DNA of 64,000 nt from Marmoricola sp. (GCA_025964795.1 JAOPYC010000101.1:1-64000); one strand, 5' to 3'. Positions 23,108 through 31,835 are shown, numbered from the stretch's first letter. The notes: generated from the sequence alone by a model not told the origin. Numbers and translations are program-made.

Positions 23108-24520
23108 ATGACCACCCTCTCCCCGCGAGTCGCCAGTCCCCTGGCTCGGGCGGCCTCGACCGACCTCGGCCGCCGCGGGCGGATCGACGCCATCGTACGC
23201 ACCCTGGCGCTGGCGGCCCTGTGGCTGGGGCTGCTGCTCGTGACCTACTGGTGGGTGGCCGACCGAGGGCTGCAGGACCTGACCGGCTGGACCAGCGGGC
23301 TGACCTCGGTCGGCCGCATCAGCGGCTTGGTGGCGACGGTGCTGCTGCTCGCCCAGGTGGTGCTGATGGCCCGGGTGCCGATGCTCGAGCGGGCCTTCGG
23401 GCAGGACCGCCTGGCCCGTGTGCACCGGCTCGTGGGGTTCACCTCGTTCAACCTGATGCTCCTCCACGTCGTCACCATCACGTGGGGGTACGCCGGGGGC
23501 CGGCTGCTCCACACCCCCGCCGAGCTGTGGGACCTGACCCTGCACTCGCCAGGGATGCTGCTCGCCGACGCGGGCACGATCTGCCTGTTCCTGGTGGTGC
23601 TGACCAGCATCAAGGCCGCGCGTCGTCGGCTGCGCTACGAGTCGTGGCACCTGTTGCACCTCTACGCCTACCTCGGCGTCGGCCTCGCCCTCCCGCACCA
23701 GCTGTGGACCGGGCAGCAGTTCATCGACTCCACCGCCAAGACCGTGTTCTGGTGGACGACGTGGGCGCTCGCCGCCGCCAGCGTCCTGGTCTTCCGCGTC
23801 GGAGCTCCGCTCGTCCTGAACCTGCGTCACCGGCTCCGGGTCACCGCCGTGGTCGACGAGGGCTCCGACGTCTGGTCGGTGCACCTCGAGGGCCGCCGGC
23901 TGGACCGGCTCCCGGTCGAGGCCGGCCAGTTCCTCAACTGGCGCTTCCTGGGCCGCTCCGGCTGGACGCGTGCCAACCCCTACTCCCTGTCCGCGGCGCC
24001 GAACGGGCACAGCCTGCGCATCACCGCGCAATCCGTCGGCGACGGCAGCGCCACTCTCCGCCACCTCGTCCCCGGCGCCCGGGTGATCGTCGAGGGCCCC
24101 TACGGGCGCCTCGGTGCCCGCGCGCGCAGCCGCCCGCGGGTGGCCCTGATCGGAGCCGGGGTCGGCATCACCCCGCTCCGTGCCCTGGCCGAGGGCCTGG
24201 CCTACGGACCGGGAGAGGTGATCCTGGTCGAGCGATTCACCAGCCGGCCCCTCTTCGTCGGCGAGGTCGACGACCTGGTCACCCGACGCGGGCTGCAGGT
24301 GCTGCGGCTGCCGGGGCCTCGGCGTTCGCCGGACTCCTGGCTGGGCGACGGCATCGGCACCGCGGACGACCTGACGGCCCTACGGCACTGGATCCCGGAC
24401 GTCGCCGACCGCGACGTCTTCGTCTGCGGGCCACCGGCTTGGACCGACCTCGTCTGCCGGACGCTGACCGCCGCCGGCCTCCACCCCGACCACCTCCATC
24501 TCGAGACCTTTGCCTGGTGA
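23108..24520 (+). CDS. Ferric-reductase-like transmembrane flavoprotein with FAD/NAD(P)H reductase domain
   Basis: 470 aa. The N-terminal half has about six membrane helices with histidines suited to heme (ARVHRLVGF, MLLHVVT, SWHLLHLYAYLGVG, LALPHQ), as in ferric-reductase/NOX-type proteins. The C-terminal half is a ferredoxin-reductase module with FAD motif RANPYSLSAAP and NAD(P) motif LIGAGVGITPLRAL, ending FVCGPPAW...LHLETFAW. It would move electrons from cytosolic NAD(P)H through FAD and heme across the membrane. The following FMN-binding and ApbE genes suggest a common extracytoplasmic flavin electron-transfer chain (inference). Confidence 0.9.
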   Translation: MTTLSPRVASPLARAASTDLGRRGRIDAIVRTLALAALWLGLLLVTYWWVADRGLQDLTGWTSGLTSVGRISGLVATVLLLAQVVLMARVPMLERAFGQDRLARVHRLVGFTSFNLMLLHVVTITWGYAGGRLLHTPAELWDLTLHSPGMLLADAGTICLFLVVLTSIKAARRRLRYESWHLLHLYAYLGVGLALPHQLWTGQQFIDSTAKTVFWWTTWALAAASVLVFRVGAPLVLNLRHRLRVTAVVDEGSDVWSVHLEGRRLDRLPVEAGQFLNWRFLGRSGWTRANPYSLSAAPNGHSLRITAQSVGDGSATLRHLVPGARVIVEGPYGRLGARARSRPRVALIGAGVGITPLRALAEGLAYGPGEVILVERFTSRPLFVGEVDDLVTRRGLQVLRLPGPRRSPDSWLGDGIGTADDLTALRHWIPDVADRDVFVCGPPAWTDLVCRTLTAAGLHPDHLHLETFAW

Positions 24521-24524
24521 CCAC

Positions 24525-25058
24525 ATGAGACGCATCTCCCTGTGGGTGCTCAGCACCCTGTCCGTCCTCGTCCTGCTGTTCGGCTACCACACGTCGACCT
24601 CGGGACCCCAGGCCACCGGCTCCCAGACCTCGATCTACTCCAGCGGCTCGGGCTCGTCCGGCTCGGGCTCGTCGGGCTCGGGCTCGGGCTCCTCGGGCTC
24701 GTCCGACAGCGGGGCGTCCGGCTCGGGGTCGACCGGCAGCAGTGGAACGACGCCACCGGCGTCGGGCTCGACCTCCTCGGGCAGCAAGACCGTGACCGGC
24801 ACGGTGGCCCAGACCCGGTGGGGACCGGTGCAGGTGCAGCTGAAGGTGAGCAACGGGAAGGTCACCAACGTCTCCGTGGTGCAGTACCCGGACGGCAACG
24901 GCCGCGACCAGGAGATCAACAGCCAGGCGCTGCCGATCCTGACCGAGGAGACCATCAACGCCCAGAGCGCCCAGATCGACATGGTCAGCGGCGCGACCGT
25001 GACCAGCGACGGCTACCTCGAATCGCTGCAGAGCGCCCTCGACCAGGCGGGGCTGTGA
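24525..25058 (+). CDS. Secreted/membrane-anchored FMN-binding domain protein with Ser-Gly linker
   Basis: 177 aa from ATG 24525. The N-terminal hydrophobic segment (RRISLWVLSTLSVLVLLFGY) is a signal or anchor. A low-complexity Ser/Gly linker covers about residues 40-92. An FMN_bind domain occupies about 93-177, with the flavinylation motif SGATVTS (about 159-165), whose Thr receives FMN from ApbE. It overlaps the apbE start (GTGA), so modification enzyme and target are coupled. Probably an extracytoplasmic electron carrier fed by the upstream reductase. Confidence 0.9.
   Translation: MRRISLWVLSTLSVLVLLFGYHTSTSGPQATGSQTSIYSSGSGSSGSGSSGSGSGSSGSSDSGASGSGSTGSSGTTPPASGSTSSGSKTVTGTVAQTRWGPVQVQLKVSNGKVTNVSVVQYPDGNGRDQEINSQALPILTEETINAQSAQIDMVSGATVTSDGYLESLQSALDQAGL
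24650..24735 (+). repeat. Short tandem GGCTCGGGCTCGTCC-type repeats coding a Ser-Gly linker
   Basis: Imperfect repeats of GGCTCG and GGCTCGTCC units inside the FMN-binding protein gene. They would be prone to slippage in multiples of three, changing linker length without breaking the frame. Confidence 0.7.
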
Positions 25059-25852
25059 CCACCGCGGCCACCGAGGCCGGCCCGCTGCGTGGCGTGCACC
25101 GCAACGTCGCCCACGTCATGGGCATGCCGATCAGCCTCGCGCTCCGGGGCCTGCACGTCGACGACGAGCGGGCCGAGTCGGCCTGGCAGGGCTGCCTGGC
25201 CGTGCTGCAGGCCGCCGACCGGATGTTCAGCACCTACCGGCACGACTCGGTGGTGTCCCGCCTCCAGCGGGGCGACGTGGACGTCGCGGACTGTCCGGCG
25301 GAGGTGCTCGAGGTCCTCGAACTCGGCGAGCGGGCGCGGCGGGAGTCCCACGGCGCTTTCGACGTACGCCGACCGGGGCCGGACGGCCACCTGGTGCTGG
25401 ACCCCAGCGGTGTGGTGAAGGGCTGGGCCGTCGCCCGCGCAGCCGGGGCCCTGGACCCCCTGCCCGGCACCGACTACTGCCTCTCGGCCGGGGGCGACAT
25501 GGTGTGCAGGACGCAGCGCACGGGCGCTCCGCCCTGGCGGATCGGCATCGAGGACCCGCACGACCCAGGTCGGGTCGTCGCCGTCGTACCCGTGCACAAC
25601 GGGGCCGTCGCCACCTCCGGGCTCGCTCGCCGAGGCGCCCACATCGTCGACGCCCGCACCGGGACCACTCCCGGCGACGTCGCCTCGGTGACGGTCCTCG
25701 GGCCCGACCTGGTGTGGGCCGACATCGACGCCACCGCGGCGTTCGCGCTCGGTGGCGACGCCCTGAGCTGGTTGCGCGGTCGATCCGGGCACAGCGGCCT
25801 CGTTGTGTGGGCTGACGGGACGCGCGAGGTCTTCGGCCCCACGACCCCCTGA
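25055..25852 (+). CDS. apbE: FAD:protein FMN transferase
   Basis: 265 aa from a GTG that overlaps the previous stop (GTGA). ApbE features: NVAHVMGMPISLAL near the N-terminus, AADRMFSTYRHDS, DPSGVVKGWAVARA, YCLSAGGDMVC and the C-terminal HIVDARTGTTP...VTVLGPDLVWADIDATAAFALG. It covalently attaches FMN to Thr of FMN_bind domains; the target is almost certainly the gene just upstream. Somewhat shorter than canonical ApbE (about 330 aa), as common in actinobacteria, and without an evident lipoprotein signal. That raises the question of whether it works in the cytoplasm before export or outside. Confidence 0.92.
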   Translation: MTTAATEAGPLRGVHRNVAHVMGMPISLALRGLHVDDERAESAWQGCLAVLQAADRMFSTYRHDSVVSRLQRGDVDVADCPAEVLEVLELGERARRESHGAFDVRRPGPDGHLVLDPSGVVKGWAVARAAGALDPLPGTDYCLSAGGDMVCRTQRTGAPPWRIGIEDPHDPGRVVAVVPVHNGAVATSGLARRGAHIVDARTGTTPGDVASVTVLGPDLVWADIDATAAFALGGDALSWLRGRSGHSGLVVWADGTREVFGPTTP

Positions 25853-25889
25853 CCGCGCTCTGAGCGGGACCGGTCGAAGAGGCAGGAAG

Positions 25890-25917
25890 AACGACGGCCG
25901 TCGTTGTGTTGCACAAC
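25890..25917. terminator. Compound inverted repeats between apbE and dedA
   Basis: A perfect 16-nt palindrome AACGACGGCCGTCGTT (25890-25905) runs into a second hairpin GTTGTG-TTG-CACAAC (25903-25917). It could terminate the flavin operon or bind a regulator; no T-tract follows. Confidence 0.4.
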
Positions 25918-25995
25918 CTGTGGTCGACGGTCGTCGGCACTCCACCTCGCGTCGGCCCGGCCGGGACGAGCGGCACGTGAACCCGAGGCCCTGCC

Positions 25996-26676
25996 ATGAC
26001 CGACACGCTCGTCCACCTGCTGTCCACGCTCGGACCGGCCGCGCTGGTGCTGCTGATCGTGGTCGCGTTCGCGGAGACGGGGATCCTGGTCGGCTTCCTG
26101 TTGCCCGGCGACACCTTGATGTTCAGTGCGGGCGTGCTGCTCGCCGCCGGTGCGATCGACCTGCCGCTCTGGCTGGTCCTCGTCGTCGTGACGGTCGCCG
26201 CCACCGCGGGTGACCAGGTGGGCTACCTGATCGGCCGGCGGTTCGGGCCCCGCGTGCTGAACCGGCCGAAGTCTCGGCTGTTCTCGCCGCGGCACCTGGA
26301 GCGCGCTCGCGTCTTCTTCGAGCGCTACGGCCCCCGCGCGGTCGTCCTTGCGCGGTTCGTGCCGTTCGCGCGCACGATGACCCCGGTGGTCGCCGGCATG
26401 GGCCGGATGCCTCGCCGCCGGTTCGCCCTCTACAACCTCGGCGGCGCCGGGGCCTGGGCCCTGCTGACCCTCGGCGTCGGCTACTGGTTCGGCGGGATCC
26501 AGATCGTGGCTGACCACCTCGGGCTGATCGCGATCGGGATGGCCTTCATCTCGCTGCTGCCGGTGTTCGTGTCGCTGGCGAGAGCGCGCTTGGGTGGCGG
26601 CAAGCGAGCGCATCCGGTCGCGCCCGAGGTCGCGGATGCCCGGTCCGCTCGCAAGCGGCTGTGCGCCCACGTCTGA
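25996..26676 (+). CDS. DedA-family membrane protein
   Basis: 226 aa with four to five hydrophobic helices. The SNARE-assoc/DedA core is visible: AFAETGILVGFLLPGDTLM, GDQVGYLIGRRFGPRV, then RARVFFERYGPRAVVLARFVPFARTMTPVVAG containing the conserved F/Y-x-R-(F/W)-x-P-x-x-R stretch, and LGGAGAWALLTLGVGYWFG. Homologues are putative lipid scramblases or proton-dependent transporters of the inner membrane, including undecaprenyl-phosphate flippases. The C-terminus has extra basic residues. Confidence 0.92.
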   Translation: MTDTLVHLLSTLGPAALVLLIVVAFAETGILVGFLLPGDTLMFSAGVLLAAGAIDLPLWLVLVVVTVAATAGDQVGYLIGRRFGPRVLNRPKSRLFSPRHLERARVFFERYGPRAVVLARFVPFARTMTPVVAGMGRMPRRRFALYNLGGAGAWALLTLGVGYWFGGIQIVADHLGLIAIGMAFISLLPVFVSLARARLGGGKRAHPVAPEVADARSARKRLCAHV

Positions 26677-26734
26677 GCTCGGTGCCAGGCCACCTTCTTC
26701 CCCGGCGTTCTGACTCAGCCCCCGGGGTTCGAGC

Positions 26735-26825
26735 GCGACACAAGGACGATCAGCTCGGGAAACTCAGCGCCCGATCAAGCCTGGGTGAGGGCCTCGCTAC
26801 GGTGAGTTGATCGTTCTTGTGTCGC
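26735..26825 (+). repeat. 22-bp inverted repeat with 47-nt loop; pairs fully as plus-strand RNA
   Basis: Arm 26735-26756 (GCGACACAAGGACG...) pairs with 26804-26825 (...CGTTCTTGTGTCGC). The two non-Watson-Crick positions are both G-U in plus-strand RNA but C-A on the minus strand, so the structure is preserved for RNA read on the plus strand. It follows dedA by about 60 bp. Candidates are a long 3'-UTR stem, a small RNA or a MITE-like palindrome. Confidence 0.7.
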
Positions 26826-26852
26826 AATGATCCCCGAGCCGCGAGCCTCGTC

Positions 26853-26884
26853 GGGTTTCGAGACGCTCGCTCCTCGACCGGCGG
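26853..26884. repeat. Intergenic repeat copy C (GGGTTTCGAGACGCTCGCT... type)
   Basis: Contains GGGTTTCGAGACGCTCGCT and then CCTCGACCGGCGG, joining the parts seen separately in copies A (12586-12621) and B (13121-13147). It sits between the long inverted repeat and the 3' end of tatA. Confidence 0.6.
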
Positions 26885-26894
26885 TGTCGGGTGA

Positions 26895-27089
26895 CTACGC
26901 GCGGTCGTCCGGGTGGCGCGTGGGGGCGGGCTGGTCGTCGTCCTTGTCCAGGAGTCCGGCGGTCTCGGCCTTGAAGATGCGCAGGGCGCGGCCGCTGCCC
27001 CGGGCCAGCTCGGGGAGCTTCTTGGCACCGAACAACAACACGATGGCCACCAGCAGGATGAGCAGCTCCGGGGTCCCGATGTCTCGCAT
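26895..27089 (-). CDS. tatA: TatA-like twin-arginine translocase subunit
   Basis: 64 aa: one short N-terminal membrane helix ([30 protein letters not shown], given here as 1-30 of the mature pattern, with the conserved FG-x-K-x-L-P motif), an amphipathic helix, then an acidic/polar tail DKDDDQPAP. TatA forms the pore for folded Tat substrates. tatC is not adjacent, so this is an isolated, possibly additional, tatA copy. The start is supported by the conserved length before the helix; the ribosome site is weak. Confidence 0.88.
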   Translation of the reverse strand: MRDIGTPELLILLVAIVLLFGAKKLPELARGSGRALRIFKAETAGLLDKDDDQPAPTRHPDDRA

Positions 27090-27118
27090 GTGGCGAGCCC
27101 ACGCCGCGGGCGGTCGCC

Positions 27119-27691
27119 CTAGGCGGGTTCCGGTGAACGAGCCCAGACGAGGCTGCCGAGGGCCACCACCAGGGCGATGTTGACCGGCACCGCGACGGCC
27201 GAGATGTTGCCGATGTGGGCGACCGGCCAGGCCACGATGGCGACGAGCACCAGCGGTCCCTGCCACCGGTGGCCCAGCCTGACCAGCGCCCAGGCGACCA
27301 GGGCGAAGGACACTGGGAAGAACAACCCCAGCGGCTTGATCAGGTTCGCAGCCCCGGGCTGGTCGACGAGCTGGACGTCGCCCAGGGACATGTGGATCGC
27401 CTCGAAGCCATACGCCGCGTTGCCGACCAGCCCGATGATCCCGGTGAACACCACCCAGGCCGTGAGCCGCGCGTCGCGTGGGAGCCAGGCCGCGACGCGC
27501 AGCACCACGAAGCCGTAGCCGATCGCCCCCAGGACGTGGAGCACCCCGGCGGTGGCGTCGTCCCAGCCGCGGGCGGCGTAGGTCGAGTCGGCGGCGAGGT
27601 AGACGAGCGGTGCCACCAGCAGGGCGCCGGTGAGCAGCCGCTCGGTCGGGGACGCCGTGCTGGTCGCTGGCCGGAGGGTGGTGGTGGTCAT
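27119..27691 (-). CDS. Hypothetical six-helix membrane protein
   Basis: 190 aa with about six membrane helices (for example [74 protein letters not shown] and [17 protein letters not shown]). No enzyme motif or named family recognised. GGGAG lies eight bases before the ATG. It is divergent from a membrane-bound LuxR-type regulator starting 157 bp away, a typical arrangement for regulator and target. An 11-bp direct repeat (27707-27738) lies just upstream of its start. Confidence 0.75.
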   Translation of the reverse strand: MTTTTLRPATSTASPTERLLTGALLVAPLVYLAADSTYAARGWDDATAGVLHVLGAIGYGFVVLRVAAWLPRDARLTAWVVFTGIIGLVGNAAYGFEAIHMSLGDVQLVDQPGAANLIKPLGLFFPVSFALVAWALVRLGHRWQGPLVLVAIVAWPVAHIGNISAVAVPVNIALVVALGSLVWARSPEPA

Positions 27692-27706
27692 CTGGGGCTC
27701 CCTGAT

Positions 27707-27738
27707 CGTCGAACGGTCGTCGAACGGTCGTCGACGTC
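27707..27738. promoter_or_regulatory. Direct repeats CGTCGAACGGT in divergent promoter
   Basis: Two exact 11-bp copies (27707-27717 and 27718-27728) followed by a partial third, CGTCGACG. The 11-bp period is one helical turn, so bound protomers would stack on one DNA face. It is a candidate site for the adjacent LuxR regulator; this is inference. Confidence 0.4.
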
Positions 27739-27848
27739 GGACCCACGATCGGCGGGCCGGCCCGTCGTACGCACCGGGGCTGACCCTGCGGCGGAGATGC
27801 AGGGAAAATCCTGGACCGCCGGGGACGGCGGCGTGCCACGATGACGAC

Positions 27849-29225
27849 GTGACGCGTACCGACCCACGGGGACTGCGCGGGCTGCTGCCCCTGCTGCTGG
27901 TCAGCGTCGCCGTCGTGCTGGTCGCGTTCGGCCTCTCCCGGGGCGTCTGGCTCCCCAACCTGCACAACGCGCTGCTCGCCCTGGCGCTCCCGGTCGTCGG
28001 CACCTACGTGCTCTTCCAGCGCCCCGGCCATCGCGAGGGCCTGCTGTTCATGGCCGCCGGGATGGTCGAGGCGGTGATGTTCCTCGGGCGCCAGGTCGGC
28101 CACACCCCGACGTCCGAGGCGAGCCGGTGGTGGGGCTGGCTCGGGGTGTGGCCGTTGGTGGTGGCGCTGGCCCTGACCACCTTCGCGGTGATCTGCTTCC
28201 CCGACGGCCGGCTGCCGTCCCCGCGCTGGCGAGGCGTGGCGGCGGTGGTGGTCGCGGTCACCGTCGTGTGTGCGGCGCTGTCCGCCACCTGGCCGGTGGA
28301 GTACGCCGCAGCCGGCCTGGACACCCCCCATCCCTTCCACGCCGGCACCCCCGACGCCGTCGCGCAGGTCTGGGCGGCGATCGCGCATCCGGCGTACGTC
28401 GTCTTCCAGCTGCTCTGGGTGGTCGCCCTCGTGGCGCGGTGGCGCACCTCCGAGGGTCACGTACGGCGACAGCTGACCTGGCTGGTCACCGCCGCGGCGG
28501 TCTCGGTGGTCGTGCTCGTCGTGGGCCTGGTCGCGTGGGGAACCCCGGTGCCCGGCCTCATCTCGGTCACGCTGCTGCCCGTCACCGCGGGGTGGGCGAT
28601 CGTCCACGGGCAGCACGCCGCGGCCTACTCCGCGCTCACGTGGCTGTCGCGGACCGGGCCGGAGGCCCGCGACCTGCCCACGGACATCGCGCGAGCGGCC
28701 GCCGAGGCCCTGGGGACGAGGGGCGCGACCTTGTGGATGGGCGGCGTCGACGACCTCCGCGCGGTGGGCGTCTGGCCCGAGTCAGGCGCGGACATCCCCG
28801 TGGAGTCCCTGCCAGTGCTGGGTTCTGCGGCACACAGCCAGGTCCGAGCTGTGACGAGCCACGGGTCGGTGGTGGGTGCGCTCACCATCGCCCGGTCCCA
28901 GGCGAACCGCCTGTCCTACCCGGAGGGCCGGCTCTTCGACGATCTCGCCGCACAGGCCGCCCTGGTGATCGAGCACCTTGACCTCTCCGACGTCATCGCC
29001 CGGGAACGTCGTGCGGGCCACCTCGACGGCCTGAGTCCTCGCGAGCGCGAGGTGCTCGAGCTGATGGCGCGTGGCCTGTCGAACGCCGCGATCTGCGAGG
29101 AGCTCCACCTGAGCATCAAGACCGTCGAGCCGGTGGTGAGCACCATCTTCACCAAGCTGGGGCTGCACGCGGACGCGACCAGCAACCGCCGCGTCCTGGC
29201 GGTCCTGGCCTTCGTCCGCACGTGA
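27849..29225 (+). CDS. Membrane-associated GAF-LuxR transcriptional regulator
   Basis: 458 aa from a GTG. The N-terminal half (about residues 10-245) has around seven membrane helices. The middle resembles a GAF-like sensor ([21 protein letters not shown] ... [19 protein letters not shown]). The C-terminal LuxR-type HTH is clear: [21 protein letters not shown] and [21 protein letters not shown]. No histidine-kinase motif is seen, so it looks like a one-component membrane sensor with its own DNA-binding domain. The divergent six-helix protein is its likely target. Note [11 protein letters not shown] where most LuxR proteins have KTV(E/D)-x-H-(V/R). Confidence 0.85.
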   Translation: MTRTDPRGLRGLLPLLLVSVAVVLVAFGLSRGVWLPNLHNALLALALPVVGTYVLFQRPGHREGLLFMAAGMVEAVMFLGRQVGHTPTSEASRWWGWLGVWPLVVALALTTFAVICFPDGRLPSPRWRGVAAVVVAVTVVCAALSATWPVEYAAAGLDTPHPFHAGTPDAVAQVWAAIAHPAYVVFQLLWVVALVARWRTSEGHVRRQLTWLVTAAAVSVVVLVVGLVAWGTPVPGLISVTLLPVTAGWAIVHGQHAAAYSALTWLSRTGPEARDLPTDIARAAAEALGTRGATLWMGGVDDLRAVGVWPESGADIPVESLPVLGSAAHSQVRAVTSHGSVVGALTIARSQANRLSYPEGRLFDDLAAQAALVIEHLDLSDVIARERRAGHLDGLSPREREVLELMARGLSNAAICEELHLSIKTVEPVVSTIFTKLGLHADATSNRRVLAVLAFVRT

Positions 29226-29237
29226 GCCGGCTCCCGG

Positions 29238-30263
29238 TCACACCAGCGTCGGGATGTTGTACGGCGTCACCACGTGGATCGGGGACGGCACCGACTCGAT
29301 GGGACCCTCGATGGCGCCCTGGGCCTGCATGATGATGTGGCACGCGCGGCGCATGTCGTAGCGGAGGTCGTGGTGCAGCACGGCGGTCAGTCGACCCTCG
29401 TGCAGCAGGCGCAGGTTGTCGCGGTCGAGGTCGTGCGCGACGAACACCTGGCAGCGCCGGTCGGCGGCGTCGAACGCCTCGAGGACGGCCTGGTTGCCGC
29501 CGCCGACGGAGTAGACCGAGCTGATGCCGGGATGGCGCTCCAGCGTCCGCAGGGTCGACTCCTTGACGGTCACGTCCAGTCCGTCGGTGTCGGTCTGCTC
29601 CACCAGCACCCGGCCGGTGGACTGGCCGCGCATCGTCGCGCGGAACCCGATCTCGCGTTCCTCCTCGCCCCGGAACACGCTGCGGCTCAGCGCGATCAGC
29701 ACGTCCCCCTCCTGGTCGCCGAGGAACCGGTGGACCAGGTAGGCGGCGGTCGAGCCGGCCGACCGGTTGTCGATCCCGACGTAGGCGACCCGCTGGCTCA
29801 GCGGGATGTCGCTGACCAGGGTGACGACGGGGATCCCGTGCCGGTGCAGCTTGGCGATGGCGTCGCTGATCTCGGGAACGTCCGGGGCCTTCAGCACCAC
29901 GCCCATGGATCCCCGGTGCCGGATGTCCTCCAGCACCTTCACGATGTCCGCCGGTCGCCCCTTCTCGCGGAAGTCGAACCGGGACCGGACCACGGCCGGG
30001 CGCAGCGACGGGAGCTCGGCCTCGAGGGCAGACTTGATCGCCGAGGAGAACCGGTCCGGGGTCTGCATCACCACGTCGACCAGGAAGGTGCGGCCGGTCA
30101 GCCGGAGCTGGCTGCGCTGCTGGTCCAGGTCGGCGATGGCCTGCTGGACGTTGCTCGCGGTGCTGGCCCGCACCCCCGGCCGGTTGTGCAACACCCGGTC
30201 GACGGTCGCCTCGCTCAGCCCGGCCTGACGGGCGATCTCGCGGATGGGGTACGGATGGGCCAT
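29238..30263 (-). CDS. LacI-family regulator divergent from cyclitol operon
   Basis: 341 aa. The HTH at about residues 5-30 (IREIARQAGLSEATVDRVLHNRPGVRAST) is followed by a periplasmic-binding-protein-like effector domain. The HTH reads VDRVLHNRPGV where typical LacI proteins have VSR-LN, as in the LacI subgroup regulating polyol and inositol catabolism. Divergent and 141 bp from the aldehyde dehydrogenase gene, it probably controls the eleven-gene operon. I found no convincing perfect palindrome in the shared gap, only an imperfect CATTG...CAATG pair near 30314-30340. Confidence 0.88.
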   Translation of the reverse strand: MAHPYPIREIARQAGLSEATVDRVLHNRPGVRASTASNVQQAIADLDQQRSQLRLTGRTFLVDVVMQTPDRFSSAIKSALEAELPSLRPAVVRSRFDFREKGRPADIVKVLEDIRHRGSMGVVLKAPDVPEISDAIAKLHRHGIPVVTLVSDIPLSQRVAYVGIDNRSAGSTAAYLVHRFLGDQEGDVLIALSRSVFRGEEEREIGFRATMRGQSTGRVLVEQTDTDGLDVTVKESTLRTLERHPGISSVYSVGGGNQAVLEAFDAADRRCQVFVAHDLDRDNLRLLHEGRLTAVLHHDLRYDMRRACHIIMQAQGAIEGPIESVPSPIHVVTPYNIPTLV

Positions 30264-30404
30264 GCGCGTGAGTGTGATGGGTCGATGAGGTGGGGGTCAA
30301 GCGGCAACCACCACCATTGAGCCGGAACGAGCCCGCCAATGAGGGTTTTTTGATGGGTGCGGACCCGTTGACGTTGATGGGGTGAAGATCACAGGCTTGC
30401 AGGC

Positions 30405-31835
30405 ATGGAGCTCTTGGTCGGTGGACAGTGGACAGCGTCGCACTCGGGTCGTGCGGAGGAGGTGACCTCGCCGTACGACGGTGCGGTCGTCGGCCTCGTC
30501 CCGGTGGCGGACGCCTCGGACGTGGACGCGGCCCTGACGGCGGCCGTGGCCGGGGCGAAGGTGTGGCGCAACACCCCGGGCCACGAGCGGATGCGCATCC
30601 TGCTGGAGGCTGCGTCCCTGGCCGACCAGCGGGCCGAGGTGATCGCCCAGACCATCTCCGCCGAGTCCGGAAAGACCATCACCGAGGCGCGCGGCGAGGC
30701 CGGCCGCTCCGGCGAGATGATCCGGCTGGCCGCCTTCGAGGGCACCCAGCTCTACGGCGACTCGCTGCCCCTGGACGCCAACCGCGGGACGGGCTTCGAC
30801 AAGATCGGGTTCACCGTGCGCCAGCCGGTCGGCGTGGTCGTGGCGATCACCCCGTTCAACTACCCGGCCCTCCTGGTGATGCACAAGCTCGCCCCGGCCC
30901 TGGCCGCGGGCAACGCCGTGGTGCTCAAGCCGGCCCGCGCGACCCCGTTGACCGCCCTCGCCCTGGCCGCGTGCTTCGTCGACGCCGGCCTGCCGGAGGG
31001 TGTGCTGTCCGTCGTGACCGGCGCCGGGGGCGAGCTGGGCGACGCCCTGGTGAGCGACGACCGGGTCGACAAGATCTCCTTCACCGGGTCGACCGGCATC
31101 GGGAACCGGATCACCCAGCTGGCTGGCGTGAAGAGGCTCTCGCTGGAGCTGGGCGCGTCCTGCCCCGTCGTCGTGCTGCCGGACGCGGACGTGGACGCTG
31201 CGGCCGCCGCGGTCGCGATCGGCGGCTACGTGAACGCCGGCCAGGTGTGCATCTCGGTGCAGCGGGTGATCACCCACCCGGCCATCGCCACGGACTTCCT
31301 GGACGCCCTCGTGGTCCAGGTGGAGAAGATCCAGACCGGGGACCCGCAGTCGCCGGGCACCGGGATGGGCACGCTGATCGACGTCAAGGAGGCGACCCGC
31401 GTCGAGCGTTCCATCCGGCAGGCCGTGGACGGCGGCGCCCGGCTGCTCACCGGTGGGGAGCGCGACGGGGCGGTGGTGTCGGCGGCCGTCGTCGCCGACG
31501 TCGACCCGACCTCGCCCTTCAGCCAGGACGAGCTGTTCGGCCCCGCGGTGGCGGTCTCGGTCGCAGACGACTGGCAGAGCGCGATCGCCCAGGCCAACGG
31601 GACGGCGTACGGCCTCGGGGCCGGGGTGTTCACCTCCGACGTCGCCGGCGCGGTGCGCGCCATCCGGGAGATCGACGCCGGGGTGGTCCACATCAACTGG
31701 ACTCCCCTGTGGCGAGCCGACCTGATGCCCTACGGCGGCCTGAAGGGCAGCGGCATCGGCAAGGAAGGTCCCCGCTCCGCCGTCGCCGAGATGACCGACG
31801 TCAAGACCATCATCCTGCACGGAAGGCCCTGGTAG
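30405..31835 (+). CDS. NAD(P)-dependent aldehyde dehydrogenase
   Basis: 476 aa of the ALDH superfamily. It shows the cofactor/active-site elements ITPFNYPALLVMHKLAPALAAGN, KPARATPLT, SFTGSTGIG, catalytic Glu in LELGAS and nucleophile Cys in GYVNAGQVCIS. The ELGASCP variant replaces the usual ELGG. This places it with non-phosphorylating/lactaldehyde-type ALDHs rather than methylmalonate-semialdehyde dehydrogenase (IolA). As first gene of the operon it likely oxidises an aldehyde released by the aldolase two genes downstream (inference). Confidence 0.9.
   Translation: MELLVGGQWTASHSGRAEEVTSPYDGAVVGLVPVADASDVDAALTAAVAGAKVWRNTPGHERMRILLEAASLADQRAEVIAQTISAESGKTITEARGEAGRSGEMIRLAAFEGTQLYGDSLPLDANRGTGFDKIGFTVRQPVGVVVAITPFNYPALLVMHKLAPALAAGNAVVLKPARATPLTALALAACFVDAGLPEGVLSVVTGAGGELGDALVSDDRVDKISFTGSTGIGNRITQLAGVKRLSLELGASCPVVVLPDADVDAAAAAVAIGGYVNAGQVCISVQRVITHPAIATDFLDALVVQVEKIQTGDPQSPGTGMGTLIDVKEATRVERSIRQAVDGGARLLTGGERDGAVVSAAVVADVDPTSPFSQDELFGPAVAVSVADDWQSAIAQANGTAYGLGAGVFTSDVAGAVRAIREIDAGVVHINWTPLWRADLMPYGGLKGSGIGKEGPRSAVAEMTDVKTIILHGRPW

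Noticed and set aside
24650-24735. Possible CRISPR-like or satellite array
   Set aside because: Short GGCTCG units in frame within a gene, coding a Ser-Gly linker; no spacers.
30264-30404. LacI operator for the cyclitol operon
   Set aside because: Only an imperfect CATTG...CAATG pair and repeated TTGATGGG strings were seen; nothing symmetrical enough to call.
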